A DNA stretch of 64,000 bases from assembly GCA_905181625.1 (NCBI GenBank), contig CAJIYJ010000005.1:1-64000 (forward strand), read 5' to 3'. Position numbers and translations under genes: made by a program. The stretch comes from an uncultured Flavobacteriaceae bacterium (GTDB lineage Bacteria > Bacteroidota > Bacteroidia > Flavobacteriales > Flavobacteriaceae). Positions 45,507 to 53,623 of the stretch are shown in pieces; position 1 is the first letter of the stretch, and each line of letters starts with the position of its first letter. The notes under the pieces are model-generated. The model ran no database searches, was not told the origin of the DNA, and saw only the letters and a list, made by a program, of their open reading frames with translations.

Positions 45507-47153
45507 TTATGCAAAATAGATATAAATACCAATCACGATGGCACAAATAGTTCCTCCAGCAAGTTTTGTATATTTCCATGGAGTGATGTCTACCTGTTTT
45601 GTGTAATCATGCACAAAATCATGCTCTGTTGGATATAGTTTTCCAATAATCAGCATAATTATAATATTCAATATAAACAATATTGCCATTACATCTAAAA
45701 AGTGAGGATATGCTTGTGCTTCAATCAAAGCTAATTGGGCTAGATCTGTAATGTTAGATACAGCAGCAGCATCCATTGCTTTATCTATAAAATAATCTTT
45801 TAAAAAGAATTGACTTATAATGTATAACAAACATCCCGAAACAAGTCCAACTTTTGCCGCAATTGCTGGAACACGTTTGGTTAAATAACCAACAATAATA
45901 ATAGTTAAAATTGGGATGCTGTAAATACCGTTTATTTCTTGTAAATAATCAAACAAGCTTTCTGCATTTGCTATTAAAGGGGCTATAAACATGGCTAAAA
46001 ATGCAAGGATAATTCCAAACATTTTTCCGTATTTTATCACAGTTTTTTCATCTGCTTCTTTATTGATGTGTTGTTTGTAAATGTCGATTCCAAACAATGT
46101 AACACAACTGTTTAAAACACTATTAAAAGAACTTAAAATTGCGCCAAACAAAACGGCTGCAAAAAAGCCAACCCAAGCATCAGGAAGTACTTCTTTTACC
46201 AACATTGGGTATGCACTGTCTGCAGATTCTAAATTCCCTTGAAACAAATGAAAAGCAATTAAACCCGGCAAAACCACAATAATGGGGCCTAATATTTTGA
46301 TAAATGAGGCCAGTAATAATCCTTTTTGACCTTCTTTTAAATTCTTTGCTCCTAAAGCCCTTTGTATAATTTGTTGATTGGTTCCCCAGTAAAATAATTG
46401 CACCAACATCATTCCTGTAAATATGGTATAAAAAGGTACTGGATCTGTTGGTCCACCCATCGATTTAAATTTCTCTGGGTTTTCATTGATTAGAACTGAT
46501 AATCCATCTATAATACTTCCGTTATCTCCAATCAGCATCAATCCAAAAACTGGAACTAAAAGCCCTCCAATTAACAACCCAATGGCATTGATTGAATCGG
46601 ATATTGCTACCGCTTTCAATCCGCCAAAAATAGCATAAATAGAACCAACAATTCCAATTCCCCAAACACATATCCAGATAGACTGTGTGTGTGTAACGTC
46701 TAATAATTGGGGTATGTCAAACATCCCACTAATAGCTAAAGAACCCGAATATAAAATTACAGGTAATAACACCACAACATATCCAGTAAGAAATAGCCCA
46801 GATGTTAAGGTTTTAGTAGTCACATCAAATCGTTTTGCTAAAAAGCCAGGAACTGTGGTCAATCCTCCCTTTAGGTATTTGGGCAATAAAAAGAGCGCTG
46901 TTACAATCATTGCAATTGCAGCAAGCGTTTCCCAAACCATAACAGACAAACCGCTTTGATATGCGGCACCATTTAAACCTACAATTTGTTCTGTAGACAA
47001 ATTTGTTAGTAATAAAGAACCCGCAATTACTCCAGCCGTCAAACTTCGTCCACCTAAAAAATATCCATCAGAGGATACTTCTTCTTTTCTTGTTTTTAAA
47101 TAAGCGATGATGGCTACTAAAACTGTAAACCCAATAAATGTAAAGAATTGCAT
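45507..47153 (-). CDS. Na+/sugar symporter, SSS family (SGLT-like)
   Basis: 548 residues with about 14 membrane segments. The N-terminal SSS signature is SSDGYFLGGRSLTAGVIAGS and LLTNLSTEQIVGLNGAAYQS (about 28-67). WGTNQQIIQRALGAKNLKEG (near residue 255) and GAILSSFNSVLNSCVTLFGID (near 338) are typical of the SGLT/galactose-glucose branch. It probably takes up free glucose or another hexose with Na+. It lies upstream of the regulator and may not be part of the PUL operon. By eye its base use is less A+T-rich than its neighbours, and the remnant of an older SSS gene lies just downstream, which suggests replacement by transfer. Confidence 0.88.
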   Translation of the reverse strand: MQFFTFIGFTVLVAIIAYLKTRKEEVSSDGYFLGGRSLTAGVIAGSLLLTNLSTEQIVGLNGAAYQSGLSVMVWETLAAIAMIVTALFLLPKYLKGGLTTVPGFLAKRFDVTTKTLTSGLFLTGYVVVLLPVILYSGSLAISGMFDIPQLLDVTHTQSIWICVWGIGIVGSIYAIFGGLKAVAISDSINAIGLLIGGLLVPVFGLMLIGDNGSIIDGLSVLINENPEKFKSMGGPTDPVPFYTIFTGMMLVQLFYWGTNQQIIQRALGAKNLKEGQKGLLLASFIKILGPIIVVLPGLIAFHLFQGNLESADSAYPMLVKEVLPDAWVGFFAAVLFGAILSSFNSVLNSCVTLFGIDIYKQHINKEADEKTVIKYGKMFGIILAFLAMFIAPLIANAESLFDYLQEINGIYSIPILTIIIVGYLTKRVPAIAAKVGLVSGCLLYIISQFFLKDYFIDKAMDAAAVSNITDLAQLALIEAQAYPHFLDVMAILFILNIIIMLIIGKLYPTEHDFVHDYTKQVDITPWKYTKLAGGTICAIVIGIYIYFA

Positions 47154-47210
47154 AATGATTTAATTATTTTTTGCTGATTGGTAACCCTGTTAGTTGAAAA
47201 ACTGAGTTTT

Positions 47211-47218
47211 CAAATGTA
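47211..47218 (-). promoter_or_regulatory. -7 box TACATTTG of the SSS symporter gene
   Basis: An exact TAnnTTTG match on the minus strand, 57 nt before the start. Just downstream, at the expected transcript start, TTGAAAA (47194-47200) and TTTTCAA (47207-47213) form a 7-bp inverted repeat with a 6-nt spacer, a possible operator. Confidence 0.4.
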
Positions 47219-47382
47219 ATTGTTTTTTTATCATAAATGAAATTATAAATATTCAGGTAATCTCAAAAGTGTTAAGATGGTACGAAATGAAAACAATAAT
47301 GTCTAAACCTGAAATGTCCATAACAATTAGCTATTTGGTTATAATTAATTTAAATCTAGCTTATTTAAATTAAAATAATTCA

Positions 47383-47390
47383 TAGTTTTG
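47383..47390 (+). promoter_or_regulatory. -7 box TAGTTTTG of the Rieske protein gene
   Basis: An exact TAnnTTTG match ending 6 nt before ATG 47397, so the mRNA is probably leaderless. The TTG at 47388 in the same frame lies in the box and is not taken as the start. Confidence 0.45.
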
Positions 47391-47396
47391 AGTAAT

Positions 47397-47864
47397 ATGA
47401 AAAACAAAAGAAGAGATTTTTTAAAAAAAGTATGCCCCTCTGTTGCCCTTGCATTTTTTGGAGTAACTATGTTAGAGGCATGCTCATCTGGGGGTGAAGA
47501 AGATTCTTCGTCTAATGGTGGGGATAGTAGTTCTAAAGGATATACTGTTAACGGGAACACTGTTGTAATTGATTTGAATCACTCTTCATTTAGTTCATTA
47601 AACAGTAATGGCTGGATTAATTTCGGATCACAAGGAATGCTTTTATTAAAAATAGATGCTTCTACATATAGAGCATTTACTAATAGTTGCCCTCATCAAG
47701 GCAATCAAAGTCAATGGAGCTATAATAGCTCAGTAGACAAGTTTGTTTGTGGTGCTCACGGAAACTCTTATCCTACTGATTGTTCAACAGCAGGCACTGC
47801 AGGTGGCGCATTGAAATGCTATACGGCAAACTTTAATAGCGGAAAATTGACAGTTACGAAATAA
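47397..47864 (+). CDS. Tat-type lipoprotein with Rieske [2Fe-2S] domain
   Basis: 155 residues. The N-terminus MKNKRRDFLKKVCPS has a twin-Arg motif, a hydrophobic stretch and a lipobox-like LEAC (Cys near residue 29), then SSGGEEDSSS, an acidic/Ser linker like a surface-export signal. The Rieske domain (about 55-155) has cluster ligands Cys98-x-His100 (CPHQGN) and Cys118-x2-His121 (CGAHGNSY). Export by Tat fits a protein that folds its cluster in the cytoplasm. The electron partner is unknown. It is transcribed alone, divergent from the SSS gene. Confidence 0.85.
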   Translation: MKNKRRDFLKKVCPSVALAFFGVTMLEACSSGGEEDSSSNGGDSSSKGYTVNGNTVVIDLNHSSFSSLNSNGWINFGSQGMLLLKIDASTYRAFTNSCPHQGNQSQWSYNSSVDKFVCGAHGNSYPTDCSTAGTAGGALKCYTANFNSGKLTVTK

Positions 47865-47934
47865 TAATTTTCTTGATTTATTTCTATAAAAACACATGAC
47901 TAACCTAGTTTAGAATTAAATTCTTGACTGGAAA

Positions 47935-49437
47935 TTATAGCTGATCAATATTATTTATAATTCTTCTATTAAAGCTTAGAGCACCAATCTTATTTTTCAA
48001 TCCTTTAATCCATGGCCCGTTGAATATATTATTTGTATTCAAGTATTCTTTATTAGGTAACCAGGTAACTGTAGAATATTTTTTATCACTTTTTAATTTA
48101 ATTATAATTTGTTTGTCTTTTAAAATTATTCTTTTTACGTCTCCATTTATAAGAGCTGAATTCTTTTCGATACTAAAAAAAAACTGATCCTTTGAGAAAT
48201 ATTTAACTCCTTTTAACTCTAGGACTTCCTCTATTTCAATTGCTTGATCAAAAAGTAATGTTATTTCTTTTTTCCCACTGTAATAAGCATTCAATAATTG
48301 AGGAGGGGTAATGATAGATGTTTGTTTTTCTTCAAAAAAATCTCTAGAAACCAAAGGCAGTATTCTCTGGGCAAATTCTTTATAACCCTCATATGAAAAA
48401 TGACAACCATCGTGGCCAATAACACCTGTAGTAGACATTATTTCTACATAGTCATAGCGCTTAAAAATCTGATTTTGAATTTCACGTAATTCCGATTGAA
48501 AACTAGATCCACAGCCAGGGTGTATCTGAAATAAATATATTTTTTCTAATCCTTTATAAACTCGTTTCCAATCTTTATTTAATCTGTCAAACTTATCTGC
48601 ATATGATAAATAACGTTTGTCAGAATCCGACTCACCTTGATGGTAGAATATAGCCTTAATTCCATTCTTAAGACCTGCTTGATCCACTCTATAAGCTAAC
48701 CTGCCAAAACTAGTTTCTAGTGAACTTTTTTCAGGAAATAGCATATTTTCTTCAATAGTTGAAGAGCCACTTCCTCCGTTAATAATACATACAGGGATCA
48801 TATGTTTCTCAACTAATAATTTTGCTAATTCCATTCCCCAAACTCCAACACCATGTTGTATTTTGGTAGACCAACCACCATCATACCCTTTTTCCCATCC
48901 TTCGCCTTCGCAATTTTTACAATTTCCCGTTGCTAAGCCCCATCTAGTTTTTTTATCAGTATCAGAATATTTTTCATAACCAGTTTTTACTCCAAAACTT
49001 CTACAAAATGGACTTGAATAATTTGATTGTAAACTACTTGCATGAGAATTTGATTGGCCTGTAATAATATACGCATCACCACAAACTACATTATCTGCGA
49101 TAAAAGAAAGTTTCTTAACACCATCGGTTTGATGATATAGCTCAAATTTATACTGAAATAAACCAGCCTTAATTATTGTTGAAAAATTAAATTTATTGTT
49201 CTCAATTTCAGGAACTATTTCTTTAAATAAAATTCCATCCTTATATACTTTTAAACTCAGTATATTAATATCGTTATCCGCACTTACTGTTCCAGAAAAA
49301 ACGACAGATGCGTTATCATTTGTATCCCGTGCAAATAATTGGTTTTCTTCAGGATGTTTTTCAAGTTTTAACTGTTGAGTATAAGAACTAGTTGTCAAGA
49401 AAACAAACAGGACAATTGTAAGAAATCTAAATTTCAT
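47935..49437 (-). CDS. Secreted SGNH/sialate O-acetylesterase-like carbohydrate esterase
   Basis: 500 residues from ATG 49437 with a signal peptide (KFRFLTIVLFVFLTTSSYTQ). The esterase core shows VVCGDAYIITGQSNSHAS (block I with the catalytic Ser in GQSN), INGGSGSSTIEE (Gly block), YHQGESDSDKR (block III) and GHDGCHFSYEGYKEFAQR (Asp-x2-His block V). An N-terminal beta domain and a C-terminal beta domain (about 400-500) flank it. The family (SASA, PF03629-like) removes acetyl groups from sialic acid or xylan-type glycans. The substrate here is unknown. The frame is open to 49497, but only 49437 gives a signal peptide. Confidence 0.83.
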   Translation of the reverse strand: MKFRFLTIVLFVFLTTSSYTQQLKLEKHPEENQLFARDTNDNASVVFSGTVSADNDINILSLKVYKDGILFKEIVPEIENNKFNFSTIIKAGLFQYKFELYHQTDGVKKLSFIADNVVCGDAYIITGQSNSHASSLQSNYSSPFCRSFGVKTGYEKYSDTDKKTRWGLATGNCKNCEGEGWEKGYDGGWSTKIQHGVGVWGMELAKLLVEKHMIPVCIINGGSGSSTIEENMLFPEKSSLETSFGRLAYRVDQAGLKNGIKAIFYHQGESDSDKRYLSYADKFDRLNKDWKRVYKGLEKIYLFQIHPGCGSSFQSELREIQNQIFKRYDYVEIMSTTGVIGHDGCHFSYEGYKEFAQRILPLVSRDFFEEKQTSIITPPQLLNAYYSGKKEITLLFDQAIEIEEVLELKGVKYFSKDQFFFSIEKNSALINGDVKRIILKDKQIIIKLKSDKKYSTVTWLPNKEYLNTNNIFNGPWIKGLKNKIGALSFNRRIINNIDQL

Positions 49438-49580
49438 TATAGTTTTTATTGAATTGAATAATTCAATATAACAATAAAAAAAATGAATTATATACATATA
49501 TCTAATAAAGTATATAATTCATATTTTTTGCATTTCTAAAACAAATAAAAGGGAATTTTTTTTGTAATTAGAGAATTTTA

Positions 49581-50159
49581 TTAAAACTCTAAATCAGCAA
49601 CTAACTCAAATTCATCATAAATTGCTTTGTCCTTCAATCCATCAAAGAAACTTGTAGAGCCATATCTTACATCGAATTTTGTTCTATCTATTTTTAATGA
49701 TGCATTTGCTTTGTTTCCATAAACTGAAAGATTAAACGAAATAGACTCAGTTTTTTCTTTAATAGTCATATCTCCAGTGACTTTATATGAGTTTTTACCT
49801 GTTGATTCAACCTTAGTAAAGTTCAGTGATGCGGAAGGAAATTTTATAACTCCAAAGAAATCGTCAGATTTTAAATGACCTTCTAAATTTCCTTTATACT
49901 CACCTTCTAAATCGGTAACTATAATCGTTGACATATCTATTTCAAAGTTCCCTCCAGTCAATATATCTTTATCAAAATTTAGGTGTCCAGATTTAATTGA
50001 GATAATTCCTACATGAGAACCAGTTACTTTATAACCTTTCCAGACAACTTTACTGCTATCTAATTTAATTTCTTTCTTATCGCTATCTATTGTTGTAAAG
50101 GAAAATGTTATAAATGCTACGATTACTAAAGTAGCTATGTTTTTAATTGAATTTTTCAT
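49581..50159 (-). CDS. YceI-family periplasmic lipid-binding protein
   Basis: 192 residues. After a signal peptide (about 1-25) comes the YceI lipocalin-like barrel: KLDSSKVVWKGYKVTGSHVG, SGHLNFDKDILTGGNFEIDM, HLKSDDFFGVIKFPSASLNF, and YKVTGDMTIKEKTESISFNL. Family members bind isoprenoid or amide lipids, and some respond to stress; the ligand here is unknown. It lies 31 bases downstream of the SnoaL-like gene and is probably cotranscribed with it. Confidence 0.92.
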   Translation of the reverse strand: MKNSIKNIATLVIVAFITFSFTTIDSDKKEIKLDSSKVVWKGYKVTGSHVGIISIKSGHLNFDKDILTGGNFEIDMSTIIVTDLEGEYKGNLEGHLKSDDFFGVIKFPSASLNFTKVESTGKNSYKVTGDMTIKEKTESISFNLSVYGNKANASLKIDRTKFDVRYGSTSFFDGLKDKAIYDEFELVADLEF

Positions 50160-50190
50160 TTTTATTGTTTTAAATTGTTAATATTATAAA

Positions 50191-50544
50191 TTATGCTCCG
50201 TAGTAAAATTTCTCTTTTATTATTTTTCCATCTTTCCAGTCTTGTACTGCAACTTGTGTGTAATTTTTAATTCCCCAATCTTTATGAGTATAGTCAAAAT
50301 GCCACTCTACCATGGTTGTGTTTTCTCCGATAGTTACTTTTAATGGTTGAGCGCCTCTAAATTCTGTTATAGCTCCAAAGAAATCTTCTTCACGTTGTCT
50401 GTTGGCAACTTTTCCTTCAACAATTGGATTGTCATTTTCTTGCATAACTACATCGTCATGATAGAATTGGTCAAAAGCTTCTAAAGCTTTTCCTTGAATA
50501 ATCATGTCATTAATGGTGCTAATTTTTTCTAATAAGGTATTCAT
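50191..50544 (-). CDS. SnoaL/NTF2-like cone-fold protein
   Basis: 117 residues. It has a small alpha+beta barrel pattern: an N-terminal helix pair (ISTINDMIIQGKALEAFDQF), YHDDVVMQENDNPIVEGK, the central helix with REEDFFGAI, then beta strands ending in EKFYYGA. This is typical of SnoaL-like polyketide-cyclase/NTF2 proteins. Its function is not predictable; many are small-molecule binders or stress-related. It pairs with YceI. A near-consensus AATATTTG box lies upstream. Confidence 0.75.
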   Translation of the reverse strand: MNTLLEKISTINDMIIQGKALEAFDQFYHDDVVMQENDNPIVEGKVANRQREEDFFGAITEFRGAQPLKVTIGENTTMVEWHFDYTHKDWGIKNYTQVAVQDWKDGKIIKEKFYYGA

Positions 50545-50640
50545 TTTTTTAAGTTTTAATTATTATGTTACAAATATTCAAAACATTAAAGTTTTAGAAA
50601 ATGAAGTAAATTATGAAATAATATTAATCTAGATTAACAT

Positions 50641-51225
50641 CTATTGATCGTGAATGAGTTGACTTTTAATTTTACTCAAAAATTCTTTGGTTATTCCCAA
50701 ATAAGAAGCAATCATATATTGAGGAACTCGTTGCTCAATTTCAGGATATGTTTCCTTAAATATTAGATAGTGTTCTTTGGCTGCAAGACTAAAATTTTTA
50801 ATAATTCTTTTTTGTGAAGCTACAAAAGCACGTTCAATAATCTTTCTAAAAAATCTCTCGAGCTTGGGAATTTTGGTATATAACTCCTCAAGATTTTCAA
50901 ATGTAAATTGAATAAGTTCAGTATTCTCCAAACATTGAACGTTAAAGTCAGCAGGAGTTTGAGTTATAAAACTTCCTAAATCTGAAGTCCACCAATCTTC
51001 AACGGAGAACATCACAGTATGTTCTTGACCTTCTTTATTCGTATAAAATGTTTTTGTACATCCCGAAATAATGAAATTGGCACTTTTGCAAATGTCTCCT
51101 TGTTGAACTATGTATTGACCTTTGAGGTAATTTCTGTGAATTATTTTAGAAAGTAGAATAGTTTTTTCTTCAACAGTTAAGTTGATATATATATTTATAT
51201 AATCTAATAAAGGTTTATTATTCAT
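50641..51225 (-). CDS. Crp/Fnr-family transcriptional regulator
   Basis: 194 residues from ATG 51225. An N-terminal cyclic-nucleotide-binding-type beta barrel (about 20-115; YIVQQGDICKSANFIISGCT and TVMFSVEDWWTSDLGSF) is followed by a dimer helix and a C-terminal HTH (about 145-190; EQRVPQYMIASYLGITKEFLSKIK). It resembles the many Bacteroidota Crp-like regulators of unknown effector. It lies directly upstream of the SnoaL-yceI pair on the same strand and may control it. Codons upstream of 51225 in the same frame are not family-like. Confidence 0.88.
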   Translation of the reverse strand: MNNKPLLDYINIYINLTVEEKTILLSKIIHRNYLKGQYIVQQGDICKSANFIISGCTKTFYTNKEGQEHTVMFSVEDWWTSDLGSFITQTPADFNVQCLENTELIQFTFENLEELYTKIPKLERFFRKIIERAFVASQKRIIKNFSLAAKEHYLIFKETYPEIEQRVPQYMIASYLGITKEFLSKIKSQLIHDQ

Positions 51226-51425
51226 AGTTATTTTCGGCTTAATCCTAACGTTAAATATAAAGTAGTAGCAGAGTAAAACGTACTTACTTTCTGTTCGCAA
51301 GATACTTAATCAAATGCAAAAACAATTTGAATTAAAAACCCAAAAAATCTTAATAATTATTATTAACTAAAGCTTACCTAATTTATAATATAAGCAGATA
51401 TTGATAAAAATTATATATTTAATAA

Positions 51426-52643
51426 ATGAGAATATTTATAATTTTAGTTGTTTTCTCGCTTACACTTCAGTCATGTTTCAAATCTATTTATGAACCTAAA
51501 TTGGGAAATTATAGAGCAGAAATGATTACAAAAGATGGTTCGATTTTACCTTTCAAATTTGAATTATTAAAAGTGTCGAATCAGTTAACAATGAAAGTTA
51601 AAAATGACAAAGAAACACTTCTTTACGATCAAATTGAGTATGAAGGAGATTCTATAAGAATTTATATGCACCCTTTTGATGCAGTGATTATTGCAAAAGC
51701 TGAAGATGGATTTCTTAAAGGAAGATATCTAAAGGAAGAATCAGGAAAGGAAACTCCCTTTAAAGCAATAATTAGCGATGCCCCTAAATTTGAATCTAGT
51801 AAAAAAGCTAATCTTAATCTAAACGGTAAATTCAGAACAGTTTTTAGACCAGAAAAACCCTATCCGGGATTAGGAGTTTTCACCCAAAAAGGTAATCAGG
51901 TTTCTGGAACTTTCATGAAAAATTCTGGGGATACAAGGTTTCTTTCTGGAATTGTTTATGGAGATTCTATTAAGCTTTCAACTTTTGATGGAGCACACCC
52001 TTATTTAATTAAAGCTGCCAAGTTAGGTGATACAATTTATGGAAGTTTATATTACCAAAGTAGTTCAATCACTAAATTCTGGATGATTCAAGATGAAAAC
52101 TATGAACTTACAAATTCAAAAGAGCTTACTAAATTAAAAGATGGTTTTGATACAATCAATTTTAGTTTTAAAGATAGTAAAGGTAAATTAGTAAGTCTAA
52201 GTGACAAACAATTTAAAAACAAGGTAGTAGTTGTTCAGATTATGGGAACTTGGTGCCCCAATTGCTTAGATGAAACTCAATTCTTTTTATCATATATAAA
52301 AGATAATCCAACTGACGAGTTAGCTTTTGTAGCTCTTAGCTTTGAAGCTGCACGTTCAGAAGAAAAAGCTATAACGAGAATACAAAACATGATTGATAGA
52401 TTTAAAATTCCCTATCCAGTTTTATTGGCTCAGTTCGGCAGTATAGATACCAAACTTGCTCAAGAAAAACTTCCAATGCTTAGAGAAATTCGTTCATATC
52501 CAACCACAATAATAATTAGTAAATCCAAAAAAGTTAACAGTATATATACTGGATTTAACGGTCCCGCCACTGGTCAGGTATTTGAAGATTTCAAAAAAGA
52601 ATTTGATTTAAAAATTAATAGTTTACTAAAAAATGGTTGTTGA
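51426..52643 (+). CDS. TlpA/ResA-like thioredoxin-fold lipoprotein
   Basis: 405 residues. The lipobox is in LQSC (Cys17). The N-terminal ~220 residues form a beta-rich domain resembling the DUF4369-like part of flavobacterial thiol-disulfide proteins. The redoxin domain (about 245-400) starts with INFSFKDSKGKLVSLSDKQF and has the active site GTWCPNC (Cys277-Pro-Asn-Cys280) and a cis-Pro region RSYPTTIII. It is likely a periplasmic thiol-disulfide reductase, e.g. for cytochrome or envelope protein maturation. The partner is unknown. It is divergent from the Crp-like gene. Confidence 0.88.
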   Translation: MRIFIILVVFSLTLQSCFKSIYEPKLGNYRAEMITKDGSILPFKFELLKVSNQLTMKVKNDKETLLYDQIEYEGDSIRIYMHPFDAVIIAKAEDGFLKGRYLKEESGKETPFKAIISDAPKFESSKKANLNLNGKFRTVFRPEKPYPGLGVFTQKGNQVSGTFMKNSGDTRFLSGIVYGDSIKLSTFDGAHPYLIKAAKLGDTIYGSLYYQSSSITKFWMIQDENYELTNSKELTKLKDGFDTINFSFKDSKGKLVSLSDKQFKNKVVVVQIMGTWCPNCLDETQFFLSYIKDNPTDELAFVALSFEAARSEEKAITRIQNMIDRFKIPYPVLLAQFGSIDTKLAQEKLPMLREIRSYPTTIIISKSKKVNSIYTGFNGPATGQVFEDFKKEFDLKINSLLKNGC

Positions 52644-52682
52644 ATTAAAAGAAAAAGATATGCCTATGGTTTATTGTGTTTT

Positions 52683-53042
52683 TTAAAGTAAAGCAGGGAA
52701 GGGTCCAGATATTAGAAATAAAACAATTAGAATTCCTCCAGCAATATATCCGTGTTTGTTATATCCAGTAATCATATGAAAAGGCTTATAGTGTTTCTTG
52801 TTTGTAATGATTTTACCTGTGTTATCAAAAACGACCGTTCTATTGCTCTTGAATTGACTACTATAGTTATATATCCATTTTTCTTTTTCTTCTTGATTTT
52901 CAACCTTTGAAGGTTTTCCATACTTTAATAGGATTAATTCCTTCGCATTATCACTTTTAGCATACAAAGGTCTATTAATAGTTGACGAGCAGCTGTATGC
53001 TGCAAAAAGAATAAAAAATGAAAGTAGAATTAGTTTTTTCAT
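52683..53042 (-). CDS. Small lipoprotein with C-terminal membrane segment
   Basis: 119 residues. The signal MKKLILLSFFILFAAYSC ends in a lipobox Cys (residue 18). The middle part (about 30-80), with ELILLKYGKPSKVENQEEKE and WIYNY, resembles the SmpA/BamE-like outer-membrane lipoprotein repeat found in many small lipoproteins. A hydrophobic stretch YIAGGILIVLFLISGPFPAL ends the chain. I cannot assign a function. It is transcribed alone, converging on the thioredoxin-like gene. Confidence 0.65.
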   Translation of the reverse strand: MKKLILLSFFILFAAYSCSSTINRPLYAKSDNAKELILLKYGKPSKVENQEEKEKWIYNYSSQFKSNRTVVFDNTGKIITNKKHYKPFHMITGYNKHGYIAGGILIVLFLISGPFPALL

Positions 53043-53210
53043 AATCTTAAATTTAACTCAATTCTTAGTGCAATCAAAATAGTTAATAGTAGTTACTCCT
53101 TTTAACCCTCTTAAACCACTGTATATTAATAATTTAAACCATAGTGTTTGACCCTGTTTTGTTTAGGGGTCTGAATGATCGCTGGGGGTTATCTCTTAAC
53201 TCCGTGTCTA

Positions 53211-53348
53211 TTAATTATATTTCTTGTACGACCCATGAGTTTGCTTTATGATTTTGCCTTGCTGTACTAGTATTTTAAGATAGTTGTCAGCACTTCTTTG
53301 AGGAATTCCAATTTCCATTGCTATTGATATAGCCTCCAAATGAATCAT
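53211..53348 (-). pseudogene. C-terminal HTH fragment, possibly from a mobile-element primase/helicase
   Basis: A 45-codon frame reads EAISIAMEIGIPQRSADNYL and KILVQQGKIIKQTHGSYKKY. It is a helix-turn-helix with a wing, as at the C-terminus of DUF3987-type or primase proteins of Bacteroidota mobile elements. Upstream the frame closes within about 8 codons and nothing further is recognisable. It lies about 200 bp past the 3' end of tRNA-Arg, a usual integration site. I saw no gene in the rest of the 53043-53551 interval. Family assignment is weak. Confidence 0.4.
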
Positions 53349-53551
53349 TAACAAGATATCAAACGAATGCTAAGCTTAAGGTAAAAAATGATAGTGTAAG
53401 AAATGCACGAAATGCATACTTAAAAACAATATATTATTTTATAATTTATTAAGATGATCATATAAATAAATTTACAATACAAAAATCGTACAAATATTAA
53501 AGTTATAAATCCTTAATACCAACATATTCAATGAGTTAATATTTGTAATTG

Positions 53552-53623
53552 TAGCCCTGCTAGGAATCGAACCTAGATCTAAAGTTTAGGAAACTTCTAT
53601 TCTATCCGTTGAACTACAGGGCT
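53552..53623 (-). tRNA. tRNA-Arg (anticodon CCT)
   Basis: The reverse complement folds as a 72-nt tRNA. The acceptor is AGCCCTG/CAGGGCT with discriminator A. The D arm has GTTCAACGGATAGAAT, the anticodon arm GAAGT-TTCCTAA-ACTTT with anticodon CCT, and the T arm CTAGG-TTCGATT-CCTAG. It reads AGG codons. Its first 10 bases overlap the stop end of the CruF-like gene on the same strand. CCA is not encoded. Confidence 0.94.

Noticed and set aside
45373-45579. 68-codon minus-strand frame spanning the SSS gene end and the fossil
   Set aside because: It mixes an out-of-frame piece of the intact SSS gene with the shifted pseudogene and gives no sensible protein.
47345-47560. 71-codon frame opposite the Rieske gene start
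   Set aside because: It is antisense to the signal peptide and linker of the Rieske protein and overlaps its promoter.
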